Positions 34,801-44,277 of a stretch of 64,000 bases of DNA are shown in pieces. Source of the stretch: Oscillospiraceae bacterium (GTDB lineage Bacteria > Bacillota > Clostridia > Oscillospirales > Oscillospiraceae); NCBI GenBank assembly GCA_017540645.1, contig JAFYAQ010000023.1, forward strand, positions 41,558-105,557, read 5' to 3'. A program made the position numbers and the translations under genes. A model generated the notes under the pieces. That model searched no databases, was not told where the DNA came from, and was given only the letters and a program-made list of their open reading frames with translations. Position 1 is the first letter of the stretch; every line of letters begins with the position of its first letter.

Positions 34801-37800
34801 GCCGGACACATAGGGGTTGCGCTGTACGCTCTCGCCCTTGGGCACGGTGACCACAAGATCCTCGTCCGAGCCGTTGATCTTGCCGCCGTTGCCCTTGAAG
34901 GTCACGGTATAGCCCGCCTTCCAGCCGGCGTACAGATCCATGTCCTTGGAGGGGGTCATGGTCTCGCCGGGGGCCAGCACCAGAGTCTTGCAGGCCTTGT
35001 CGGAGTACCAGCCGGTGAAGGCCATGCGGGTATCCGTGTGGACGGGGGTGTAGCGGAAGCTGTAGAAGCTGTCGCCTGCGTGGACCGCTACCGGCCAGGT
35101 GGCGGAAGTGTAATTGGTGAACTGCCCCCCGTTGGCGTGCAGGCTGATGGTGTACTGCTTCACATAGTTCGCCTTGAGGGTCATATTGCCCGTGGGAGTA
35201 AGCGTGCTCAGATTGTTGATGACGGTAGTGCCCTGGGTCCAGTGGGAGAAGCCCTTCCCCTCCTCACTGCTGGTGGGGATGGGCACGGTGCCGATGCGGC
35301 TGCCCTTGGGGACGTTCAGTTCGATGACCGTTACGGCGGGATCATCGTTGAAGTAGCCGTCCCCGGCCTGCAGGGTGATGGTCCATCCGTCTGTCCAGCC
35401 GGCGTAGAGAGTCACGGCGCCGGTGGGCTTGTAGCTCTCGCTGACGGGCGTGGTGCAGGCAGCGTCCAGATACCAGCCGTCAAAGGCATCGCCCGCGGTC
35501 AGGGCGTTGGGCACGTAGTCGGCGGGACGGATGCTCTCGCCCTCCAGCACGTCGACGGTCATGGTCGTCATGCCGGTGTCACTGCCGAAATAGCCCTTTC
35601 CGTTGGCATTCAGGGTTACGATGTTGCTCTTGCTGTAGTTGGCGTAAAGGGTGACATCCTTGGTGGGATAATACTTGGAGGGATCGGAGATGATGGTGTT
35701 GTCCTTCAGCGTCCAGTAGGCGAAGCTCCTGCCCGCGGTGTTGCTGGTGGGAACGGGCCAGCTGGCGATGGCATCGCCCTGGGGGAAGGTCTGCGTGATC
35801 TTGGTGACGGAGGGATCGTCAAAGTAGCCGTCCCCGGCGTCAAAGGTGACGTCCCAGCCCACCGTCCAGCGGGCGTAGAGGGTCTTATGCTCTGTGGGGG
35901 TGAAGGACTCGCTCCGCCCAACCACCAGCTCGGTGCAGTCCTTGTCGGCATACCAGCCGCTGAAGGCCACTCGGCTGTCCTTGATCAGGGGGACGTTTTC
36001 CTCGCAGAGGAAGTCCTCGCCCTTGGTGACCATGACCACCTTGCTCGCCGGGTAATTATTGTCGCCGAAATACCCGCCGTTGGCATCCAGGGTCAGCCGC
36101 CACACCTCGCGGAAGGTGGCGGTGATCGTTATATCGCCGGTGGGGATATAGGCCGCCAGCTGCTTGGCGGTGAGCTTCTCGGTGCCCACCTCCCAGTAGT
36201 TCAGGACGTGGTCATCGCTCAGGCCGGTGACGGCGGGGATATTGCCGCTGCCGATGGCCTTGGTCTTGGCGATGAGGACCGAATGCTCGGTCTCGTTGGG
36301 ATAGTCGGTCAGCTTGCCGCCGCTGACCTTAAAGGTGACGATGTGGCGGGCTTCCCAGCCGGCGTACAGCGTCATGTCCTTCTTGGGAACGAATCTTCCC
36401 GATTCGGCAACCACCAGCGTGGTGCAGGCCGGCTCGGCATACCAGCCGGTGAAGAACATATGCGGGTCGGCGGGATCGGGGATGGCCGTGTTGCCCCGGA
36501 AGCTGTTGCCCTCAATGACCTCATAGCTGGGCGCGGTGCCGCTGCTCCAGGAGCCGCCGTTTTCGTTCAGCGTAATGGTGTAGGTGGCGCCGGTGTTGAT
36601 GCCCGTCACCAGGTTGGTGACGGCGCTGTCATAGACCAGACGGATGTGGCCTCGCTCGCCCTGGGAGGCATCCTCATTGGCAATGTAGGAGACGACCGTG
36701 CCGTCCGTGGTCATGCTGGTCCCTTTTACCAGCTCCAGCAGCGTGGCATTGGTCTTGATGTTCAGCTCCGCCACGCTCGTCCCGGTGGTGGTGAGGGCCT
36801 TCAGGGACTTGCACTTGCTCACATCCAGCTCCGTCAGGCCGCTGACGCCGCTGCAGTTGAGCACCAGCAGCTTGGTGTTGGCGGTCACGTTCAGAGCCGT
36901 GAGGCCGGTATTGGAGCAGTTCAGAACGGTAAGCGCGGTGTTCTGCCGCAGATCCAGCTCTGTGATCGGGTTATCGCTGCAGTAGAGTTCCTGCAGCTGG
37001 GTGTTGGTCAGCAGGCTCAGGCTCGTCAGCGCATTCCCTCTGCAGTCGAGGACCTTCAGCTGGGTGTTGACGCTCACATCCAGGCTCGTCAGTCCGACGT
37101 TCTGGATGGAAAGGGTCGTGAGCTTGGTGTTCTTGCTCAGATCCACAGCGGCGATCGTGCCCGTGTCGACCTTGAGGGTGGTCAGCTGGGTGAAGTACTC
37201 CACGCCCTGCAGGGAACCGACGGAGATGCCCGTCAGGTCGATGCTCTTGACCGCGTCGAGCTCCGCCTGGCTGAGATAGCCCGGGGTGTCCTCGGTTTCC
37301 GTGTCAAAGTTATCCAGCACATACTGGCGGAAGTTGGCGTCGGGGAAAAACTCCGCGGTGATGGCCAGGCCGGTGACGCCGGTGCCGGGACGGGGCGCGT
37401 CGTTATAGCCGTCCACGACCTCCGTGGAGACGATCACCGTCTCGGAGACCGGGCCGTTGACGGCGCCGGGATCCGCCGCGCCGGAGCTGGCGGGACCGAA
37501 CTCCTGCACCCAGTATTTGGTGCTGCCCACCTCAAAGCAGGCAATGCCGATGACGGCATAGTCTGCGCTCAGCAGGTTCCGCCGATGGCCCTGGCCGGCG
37601 TAAGCGGCGTCGTCCTCCCGCCATGCGAGGAGCGCGGCGTCCGCCGTGGCCTGGCCGGAGGCGATGTTCTCGGCAGAACTGCTGACGCCGCTGTACGTTG
37701 CCGACAGGGGGGCTTCCCCGTTGGGCCGCTCATGGGCGAACAGGATGGAGAGCTCCCTGGCACGCTCCATGGCGATCTGCTCCAGAGCATAGTCATAGCT

Positions 37801-38064
37801 CAGGGCGCCCAGTCCGTTCAGTTCCGTGGTATTGTACTCTGTCTTGGAGGCGTCGTCCTCGTTCCAGTACCAGGCCTGGCTCTTGCTGGCACGGAACGCG
37901 TTGATCGCTTCAAGCATGCCGCGGGCATCGTTCTGATAGTAGGTGCCGCTTACCTGCACCTCCCGCAGACTGTCCGGGCTGACTGCCATAGCCAGCGGCG
38001 CGGCGGCGATCAGCGACGCGCACAGCATGACAGTCACCACTAAAAGTAACAATCTTTTCTTCAT
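31900..38064 (-). CDS. Giant secreted protein: CAP domain, LRRs, B-repeats, conserved C-terminal domain
   Basis: About 2,054 aa. ATG 38064 is chosen: GGAG lies 8 nt upstream and a signal peptide follows at once (KKR, hydrophobic core, APLAMAV). Order: CAP/SCP domain (~45-190) with the likely metal residues in FAHERPNG, SAENIASG and GQGHRRNLL; Internalin-like LRRs (~258-435; LTSLDVSVNTQLKVLDC units); about 16 divergent InlB-type B-repeats (~490-1755; FSGWYxDxxCT ... LYAGW); and a C-terminal ~290-residue domain (GNVGLNFYLTLPDEFL ... ETSLRHYFSLK ... YNYNRAALIYFG). No LPXTG or SLH anchor. The family is expected to face the host or matrix. The first gene of a two-gene operon. Confidence 0.92.
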   Translation of the reverse strand: MKKRLLLLVVTVMLCASLIAAAPLAMAVSPDSLREVQVSGTYYQNDARGMLEAINAFRASKSQAWYWNEDDASKTEYNTTELNGLGALSYDYALEQIAMERARELSILFAHERPNGEAPLSATYSGVSSSAENIASGQATADAALLAWREDDAAYAGQGHRRNLLSADYAVIGIACFEVGSTKYWVQEFGPASSGAADPGAVNGPVSETVIVSTEVVDGYNDAPRPGTGVTGLAITAEFFPDANFRQYVLDNFDTETEDTPGYLSQAELDAVKSIDLTGISVGSLQGVEYFTQLTTLKVDTGTIAAVDLSKNTKLTTLSIQNVGLTSLDVSVNTQLKVLDCRGNALTSLSLLTNTQLQELYCSDNPITELDLRQNTALTVLNCSNTGLTALNVTANTKLLVLNCSGVSGLTELDVSKCKSLKALTTTGTSVAELNIKTNATLLELVKGTSMTTDGTVVSYIANEDASQGERGHIRLVYDSAVTNLVTGINTGATYTITLNENGGSWSSGTAPSYEVIEGNSFRGNTAIPDPADPHMFFTGWYAEPACTTLVVAESGRFVPKKDMTLYAGWEARHIVTFKVSGGKLTDYPNETEHSVLIAKTKAIGSGNIPAVTGLSDDHVLNYWEVGTEKLTAKQLAAYIPTGDITITATFREVWRLTLDANGGYFGDNNYPASKVVMVTKGEDFLCEENVPLIKDSRVAFSGWYADKDCTELVVGRSESFTPTEHKTLYARWTVGWDVTFDAGDGYFDDPSVTKITQTFPQGDAIASWPVPTSNTAGRSFAYWTLKDNTIISDPSKYYPTKDVTLYANYSKSNIVTLNANGKGYFGSDTGMTTMTVDVLEGESIRPADYVPNALTAGDAFDGWYLDAACTTPVSESYKPTGAVTLYAGWTDGWTITLQAGDGYFNDDPAVTVIELNVPKGSRIGTVPIPTSSEEGKGFSHWTQGTTVINNLSTLTPTGNMTLKANYVKQYTISLHANGGQFTNYTSATWPVAVHAGDSFYSFRYTPVHTDTRMAFTGWYSDKACKTLVLAPGETMTPSKDMDLYAGWKAGYTVTFKGNGGKINGSDEDLVVTVPKGESVQRNPYVSGTYTLRFNGLWYTSADCSGTGYNAYDYVPSKDITLYAGMKQLHTATLKATDGYFGGDPSKKTTTVKGIGDEILTLETPEHADPAIEFSGWYLDENLTKPADMYSQNQFLMLDKDVTLYAKWDDATLITFDPGATGRILLGGLSDGDKYTVTVTRNGLFQDIPKAESSDPSVLFAGQWMQYGGTGHGTVYKLGDAIPATEDITLRAVYKDPLTVKFVTTGWTEIYQIPDESSLGDLALSEKVLNSDWYTDANHTDRIFNFTTVVPQKAVNTYYGIDQSCQVTVISSSGTEIRNMKKGTRLFQDDTGSAAQYIGIYFLDAGYTVAIDPVTYIVTEDVTIYKRDSQGKVTISIELDGGSYTPNSSITDVVKVKLEKGQTGASALEAFNTENYLKSKQMCVGFSTTKGGAVDVDPETAVFYVDTTLYPVWKDCYFLILNFNGKKVPTTIQGKPALVGSLDKVYPSGSRINDLLPDAREYQTADGENGPLIEGWYLDAKCTKAIPQEATLSANTSIYAKWCANPIYITIEDNASGRLFETTRIRAVPGETFDLFEQVGKPSDLSVILSGFSLDAEGKNAVNGKSFQSTQNVTVYAQWEEGLTVYLSGSGRFFADNGELSHMIQIKAGDAIGAAYNNLRDQQGNAVESWYYDAELSWEATNTLANFKPTKSLTLYAKWPGSAPAVIQGCSLYTRGNVGLNFYLTLPDEFLTNNGATVQINGAAIAIPQPETNGFYKFTYYVTAKQMRDEVVLQLFDGKGTPYPLRHKSGADYTSGYSYSAQKYFDTVHAESTDAELLTLIDRMSDYGHYAQLHFKYNEANALNTQAMRDELDTVTLQTLRNFKDSVTEATNSGVAYQGATLLLKSETSLRHYFSLKSGKITDYKFYVDGVEVTPVLSGSSYIVEIPNISASLLSKAYSVQVKKGTQTLISIENYSALSYVRRVIDVQGNGDQTIVNLVRALYNYNRAALIYFG

Positions 38065-38135
38065 TGTGTACTCCATTCCTCCTATATCCTGTGGCACAGC
38101 GGGAGACGCTGCAACCTTGATTACAAACTATCGAC

Positions 38136-38195
38136 AAATTAGACACAGGCGCTGGACAGTTTGCATAATACCACGTTTACAATTGTGTCTAATTT
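38136..38195. promoter_or_regulatory. Promoter of the CAP/LRR gene bracketed by a 12-bp inverted repeat
   Basis: AAATTAGACACA (38136-38147) and TGTGTCTAATTT (38184-38195) are perfect inverted copies 36 bp apart. Between and overlapping them, on the minus strand, are TTAGAC (38187-38192), 16 nt, TATTAT (38165-38170). One arm covers the -35 box and the other lies past the expected start point, the layout of two operators for one repressor. Confidence 0.6.
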
Positions 38196-38525
38196 ACATA
38201 TATAATAATCCGCATTTCAAGCCCTGTCAACGGCGCGTCTGAATTTCAGCATTTTTGACGATACTATTTTTTTCGCATTCTCCCATGGGGAAAAGAACAT
38301 CGGGAAAGTTGGGGCGATTTGGTATATATTTTCAAAAAATGACAACTTAGAAACAAAAAAGGCAGAATAATTACATCGTCAAAATGCCGAATCCTTTTTC
38401 CCGTGTAAAAAAGATTTTTTCCAAAACAAAAGAGGGAAATCGGCGGAAATGTCGTATACCGTTAATGCGAAGTTTTCCGCGGGCTTTCCCGTGTTGCCGC
38501 TTTTTGATCCGAAGGGATGGTGGAT
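38196..38525. other. AT-rich intergenic region ahead of dgt
   Basis: About 330 bp with long A and T runs and no supported gene on either strand. It must hold the dgt promoter, but no box pair is convincing. No repeat shared with other intergenic regions was seen. Confidence 0.6.
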
Positions 38526-39533
38526 ATGACCACGCTGCGAGCCGAGCGCGAGGCGCTGGAGGAGATCATGATCGGGGAGCTGGGGATCCGGGCCAAAGAC
38601 TCCCGGGGCCGGCTCCAGCCGGAGGAGGATACCGACACCCTGCGCACCTGCTTTCAGCGGGACGCGGACCGGATCACCCACTGCAAGGCCTTCCGTCGGC
38701 TGAAGCACAAGACCCAGGTGTTTCTGCAGCCGGAGGGAGACCACTACCGTACCCGTCTGACCCACACCCTGGAGGTCACCCGGCTGAGCCGCACCGTGGG
38801 CCGGGCCCTGCGCCTGAACGAGGATCTGTGCGAGGCCATCGCCCTGGGCCACGACCTGGGCCACACCCCCTTCGGCCACGCCGGTGAGCGTGCCTTGAAC
38901 GAGATCTATTCCGAGGGCTTCCGCCACTACGAGCAGAGCCTGCGGGTGGTGGACTGCATCGAGCGGGAGGGCCGGGGCTTGAATCTCTGCTATGAGACCC
39001 GCATCGGCATCCTGGCCCACACCACCGGCCACGAGGACGAGAGTCTGGAGGCCCGGGCGGTGCGGCTGTGCGACCATGTGGCCTATCTGAACCACGATCT
39101 GGACGACGCCATCCGGGCCGGCATCCTGACCGCGGAGCAGGTGCCCGAGCCCATCACCCGGCAGCTGGGCCGCAGCAACAGCCGGCGCATCAACGCCTTC
39201 ATCCTGGACATCATCCAAAACGGCCGCCGGGGCCAGGTGGACATCTCCCCGGACATGCAGGAGGTATGGGTGCTGTTCCACCAGTTTATGTATGACAACG
39301 TCTACCACAACCCGGTGGCCAAGGGGGAGGAGTCCAAGGTGGAGAACATCCTCCGGGGCATCTGGGAGTACTATGTGTCCCATCCGGACGCCCTTCCGTC
39401 GGACTTCCGGCTGATCGCGGAGCGGGACGGCCTGGAGCGGGCCGTGACGGACTATGTCTCCGGCATGACGGACGATTACGCCATCGAGCAGTACGGGCAC
39501 ATCTTCATCCCGGCGGCCTGGTCGGTAAAATGA
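38526..39533 (+). CDS. dgt: dGTPase-like HD-domain triphosphohydrolase
   Basis: A 335-aa protein of the dGTP triphosphohydrolase type, which cleaves dNTPs to nucleoside and tripolyphosphate. The HD metal motif is seen in RTRLTHTLEVTRLSR and ALGHDLGHTPFGHAGE; the N-terminal FQRDADRITHCKAFRRLKHKTQV is also characteristic. ATG 38526 is used because AAGGG is 9 nt upstream; ATG 38517 is too close to it. It precedes dnaG and rpoD, a common clostridial order, linking dNTP control to replication. Confidence 0.92.
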   Translation: MTTLRAEREALEEIMIGELGIRAKDSRGRLQPEEDTDTLRTCFQRDADRITHCKAFRRLKHKTQVFLQPEGDHYRTRLTHTLEVTRLSRTVGRALRLNEDLCEAIALGHDLGHTPFGHAGERALNEIYSEGFRHYEQSLRVVDCIEREGRGLNLCYETRIGILAHTTGHEDESLEARAVRLCDHVAYLNHDLDDAIRAGILTAEQVPEPITRQLGRSNSRRINAFILDIIQNGRRGQVDISPDMQEVWVLFHQFMYDNVYHNPVAKGEESKVENILRGIWEYYVSHPDALPSDFRLIAERDGLERAVTDYVSGMTDDYAIEQYGHIFIPAAWSVK

Positions 39534-39561
39534 CGACCTTCCCAGAAGGAAATAATATTCG

Positions 39562-39703
39562 TTTTGGCCGCAGCTTTGCCACGGCCAAAACACCCGGAGA
39601 CGAGCAGCGCGAGTCCTCGTGCCCACCAAACGCGGCTTGTCTCCCGTAAGCCGCGTGCGATAAGCGCGAGCATCTCCATTGCGAGCCAGAGGTTCGCAAT
39701 GGA
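39562..39703. repeat. Cluster of perfect hairpins between dgt and dnaG
   Basis: Three perfect stems: 39562-39570/39582-39590 (TTTTGGCCG), 39630-39638/39648-39656 (ACGCGGCTT) and 39675-39684/39694-39703 (TCCATTGCGA). It shares the 12-mer GGCCGCAGCTTT with the element at 50636-50768. The last stem ends just before the dnaG ribosome site. Confidence 0.7.
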
Positions 39704-39724
39704 CAAAAGGAAGGAGGGGGTCCC

Positions 39725-41463
39725 ATGCCCATTCCCGAGCGATATCTGGAAGAGTTGACCGAACGCAACGACATCGTGGACGTGGTGGGCCAGTATGTGC
39801 GCCTGAGCAAAAAAAGCGGCGCCAACTACTTCGGCCTGTGCCCCTTCCACAGCGAAAAGACCCCCTCCTTTTCCGTCAACCCCTCCCGGCAGATCTACCA
39901 CTGCTTCGGCTGCGGAAAGGGCGGCGGGGTGATCAGCTTCATCATGGAGGTCGAAAACCTGTCGTTCCAGGACGCGGTGGCGTTCCTGGCCAGAAGGGTG
40001 AACATGCCGCCCCCCGAGGACACGGACGCTGAGGGCAGCTCCCGGCGAAAAGTGCTGCTGGAGCTGAACCGGGACGCGGCCCGCTTCTTTCACGAACAGC
40101 TCCTCGGTCCCCAGGGGGCGCCGGCCCGCTCCTACGTGGCCCGGCGGGGCATCTCCCCGGCCATGGTGAAAAACTTCGGTCTGGGCTACGCTCCGGACAG
40201 CTGGTCGTCTCTCCGGGACGCCATGGAACAGAAGGGCTACAGCCTGCAGGACCTTTTCGAGGCAGGCCTGATCAAGCGGGGGAAGAACGGCAGCGGCGGC
40301 TACGACGCCTTCCGCAACCGGCTCATGTTCCCGGTGATCGACGTGCGGGGCAGCGTGATCGGCTTCTCCGGCCGCATCCTGGGGGACGGGGAGCCCAAAT
40401 ATCTGAACAGTCCGGAGACCCGGGTTTTCAGCAAAAGTCATAACCTTTTTGGGCTGAATCTGGCTAAAAAGTCCAAAAACGGATATATAATCCTGGTAGA
40501 AGGGAACATCGACGTGGTCTCTCTCCACCAGGCGGGTTTTTCCGGCGCGGTGGCCAGTCTGGGCACGTCTCTGACGGCGGAGCAGGCCCGGCTGATCTCC
40601 CGCTTCACCGACGAGGTGGTGCTGTGCTACGACAGCGACGAGGCCGGGCGCAAGGCCACCGCCAGGGCCATCGGCATCCTGGAAAAGCTGGAGCTGAAGG
40701 TCCGGGTGCTGCAGGTGCCCGGGGCCAAGGACCCGGACGAGTTCATCCAGAAAAACGGCCCGGACGCCTTCCGCAATCTCATTGAGGGTTCCGCCAACCA
40801 GGTGGAGTACCGTCTCCGGGATCTGGAGCGGCTCCATCCCCCGGAGGGGGACGAAGGGCGCGTGGACTATCTGAAAGCGGCGGTGGAGCTGCTGTCCGGG
40901 CTGCCCGGGAGCGTGGAGCGGGAAGTGTACGCCCAACGGGTGGCGGACAAGGCCGGCGTCTCCCGGCAGGCGGTGCTGTCGGAGGTGGCCCGGGTGCGGA
41001 AGCGGAAATTCTCCGCCCAGCGGAAAAAGGAGGTCCGGGACCAGACCCGGCCCGCCCAGACCGCCCAGCCGGTCTTCCGCAGCATCCGCTATGACGACCC
41101 CCGCTCGGCCCGGGCGGAGGAAGGGCTGATCCGGCTGCTGTACCTGGATCCCTCTCTGGCCAGGGGGCGGGAGCTGCCGGAGCCGGAGTGTTTCTCCTCC
41201 CCGGTGCTGGGGAAATTTTACGCCGAGCTTCTCGGGCGCATCCAAAGCGGAGAGAGCCTGTCCATGGGGGTGCTGGCCGGACGCTTCACCCCGGATGAGG
41301 TCAGCCATCTGACCTCCGTCCTGAACGGCACGGCGGACCTGCAGAACGCCCCCAAAGCCCTGGACGACTACATACACATCATCAGCCACCGGGAGGACGA
41401 CGGCGAGGACCTTCGGCAGATGGCGGAGGAATACAGAAAAACAAAAGCTTACGGAGGAACGAT

Positions 41464-41467
<4 letters not shown>
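39725..41467 (+). CDS. dnaG: DNA primase
   Basis: A 580-aa primase that makes RNA primers at the replication fork. CHC2 zinc finger ([13 protein letters not shown] ... YHCFGCG) near residues 40-65, the RNAP-basic/catalytic core with [19 protein letters not shown], and TOPRIM signatures ([34 protein letters not shown]). The C-terminal helicase-binding domain is present and divergent. AAGGAGGGGG precedes ATG 39725. It overlaps rpoD by 4 bp. Confidence 0.96.
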
Positions 41468-42828
<1,361 letters not shown>

Positions 42829-42836
42829 GACGGCCA

Positions 42837-42878
42837 AACGCACAGAAAGCGGGGTTCTCTGCTTTCTGTGCGTTTTTT
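42837..42878 (+). terminator. rpoD terminator
   Basis: AACGCACAGAAAGC (42837-42850) pairs perfectly with GCTTTCTGTGCGTT (42861-42874), then a run of T to 42878. Confidence 0.92.
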
Positions 42879-42941
42879 GAAACGTGATCACCGCCGTGAT
42901 GATCTTCGCCAGGAAAACCATCATCCCCAAGGAGGTCTCCC

Positions 42942-44123
42942 ATGAATTACATTTTTATCTCCCCGGCGTACCCGGTCACCTGCACCTTTTTCTGCGACCG
43001 TCTCCACAAGCTGGGCGTAAACGTGCTCGGGATCGGAGACGTGCCTTTTGACTCACTGAACGATCCGCTGAAGGGCGCCCTGACGGAATACTTTTATGTG
43101 CCGTCCCTGGAGGACTACCAGCAGGTGTACCACGCGGTCGCCTATTTCGTGTACAAGTACGGGCGGGCGGACTGGCTGGAATCGCTGAACGAATACTGGC
43201 TGCCCACGGACGCGAGACTCCGCACGGATTTCAACATCTCTTCCGGCACCCGGGAGGACGGGATCCGCGTTCTGGTGAAAAAGTCGGAGATGAAGAAGGT
43301 CTTCCTCTCCGCGGGCATCCCCACCGCGCGCCAGCATGTTGTCTCGGACCTTGCCTCCGGGAGGGCCTTTACCGAAGAGGTCGGCTTTCCGGTGATCGTG
43401 AAGCCGGATATCGGCGTGGGGGCCAACGGCGCCATGAAGCTGAAAACGACGGAGGAGCTCGTCTCGTTTTACCGGGATCTCCCCGCCGTTCCCTATGTCA
43501 TGGAGGAATTTCTCTGCGGCGATATCTGCACCTATGACGCGGTGATCGGCCCCGGGGGCGAGCCGCTGTTTGAATCCAGCTGCACCTACGCCCCGGTCAT
43601 CGACTCGGTCCAGCAGGATGAGGACGTCCAATTTTACACCACCGCCGAAGTCCCGCCCCGCCTGCTGGAGCTGGGAAGGCGGACGGTGAAGGCCTTCGGG
43701 GTGGACCGGCGCTTTGTCCACTTTGAGTTCATCCATCTGGAAAAGGACTATGCCGGCATCGGCAAAGCGGGCGACTATGCCGTGATGGAGGTCAACATGC
43801 GCCCCGCGGGCGGGCATGATCCCGATATGATGAATTATGCCCAGTCGGCGGATGTTTTCCAGATCTACGCGGAAATGGTCGTCTTCGGGAAGAGGCTCTT
43901 CCCGGAATCGGAGGACCGCTATATTTGCGCCTACGCAGGGCGTAAGGACGGCCATGTGTTTTCCCACAGCGAGGAGGAGATCCTGGAGCGTTACGGCAGG
44001 GATATCGTGATGCGCCAGGAGATGCCGCCCATCGACTGGCCCTCCATGGGACGTTACGTTTATATCGCAAGGTTCCGGGAGAAAGAGGAGATGGACCGGT
44101 ATTTCCGCTTCGTACTGGGCTGA
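42942..44123 (+). CDS. Orphan ATP-grasp ligase
   Basis: A 393-aa protein with an N-terminal Rossmann-like pre-ATP domain (FISPAYPVTCTFFCDRLHKLG) and an ATP-grasp core: KKSEMKKVFLSAGIPTA, VGFPVIVKPDIGVGANG (Lys of the ATP site), YVMEEFLCGDI, and the metal-binding EVNMRPAGGHDPDMMNYA. Such enzymes join a carboxylate to an amine or other nucleophile through an acyl phosphate. AAGGAGG is upstream of ATG 42942. No partner genes for a peptide, lipid or cofactor pathway are adjacent, so the substrate is unknown. Confidence 0.85.
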   Translation: MNYIFISPAYPVTCTFFCDRLHKLGVNVLGIGDVPFDSLNDPLKGALTEYFYVPSLEDYQQVYHAVAYFVYKYGRADWLESLNEYWLPTDARLRTDFNISSGTREDGIRVLVKKSEMKKVFLSAGIPTARQHVVSDLASGRAFTEEVGFPVIVKPDIGVGANGAMKLKTTEELVSFYRDLPAVPYVMEEFLCGDICTYDAVIGPGGEPLFESSCTYAPVIDSVQQDEDVQFYTTAEVPPRLLELGRRTVKAFGVDRRFVHFEFIHLEKDYAGIGKAGDYAVMEVNMRPAGGHDPDMMNYAQSADVFQIYAEMVVFGKRLFPESEDRYICAYAGRKDGHVFSHSEEEILERYGRDIVMRQEMPPIDWPSMGRYVYIARFREKEEMDRYFRFVLG

Positions 44124-44198
44124 GAAGGCCCCGGGCCAATCGTCCAAAAAGCCCGATATTCTCTCCGGTGCGGGCGAGGGGATAGGTTATTTTGCCAA

Positions 44199-44227
44199 TT
44201 GTAATCCGGGCGAAAAAACCGTATACT
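44199..44227 (+). promoter_or_regulatory. Promoter of the Na/Pi cotransporter gene
   Basis: TTGTAA (44199-44204), 17 nt, TATACT (44222-44227), about 50 bp before the start codon. Confidence 0.6.
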
Positions 44228-44277
44228 GAATCGACCCATATGATATATAAATAAAGTGTTTGAAAGTTGCGTGCGGC

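Noticed and set aside
31888..38043. A 2,051-codon open frame on the plus strand opposite the CAP/LRR gene
   Set aside because: It mirrors the codon bias of the real gene; its product is a low-complexity Gly/Val/Asp/His/Arg mix with no domain or signal, while the minus strand has clear domains, signal peptide and ribosome site.
38136..38195. Inverted repeat considered as a transcription terminator
   Set aside because: Arms are AT-rich, 36 bp apart, and no T run follows; the promoter boxes lie between them, so a regulatory role is more likely.
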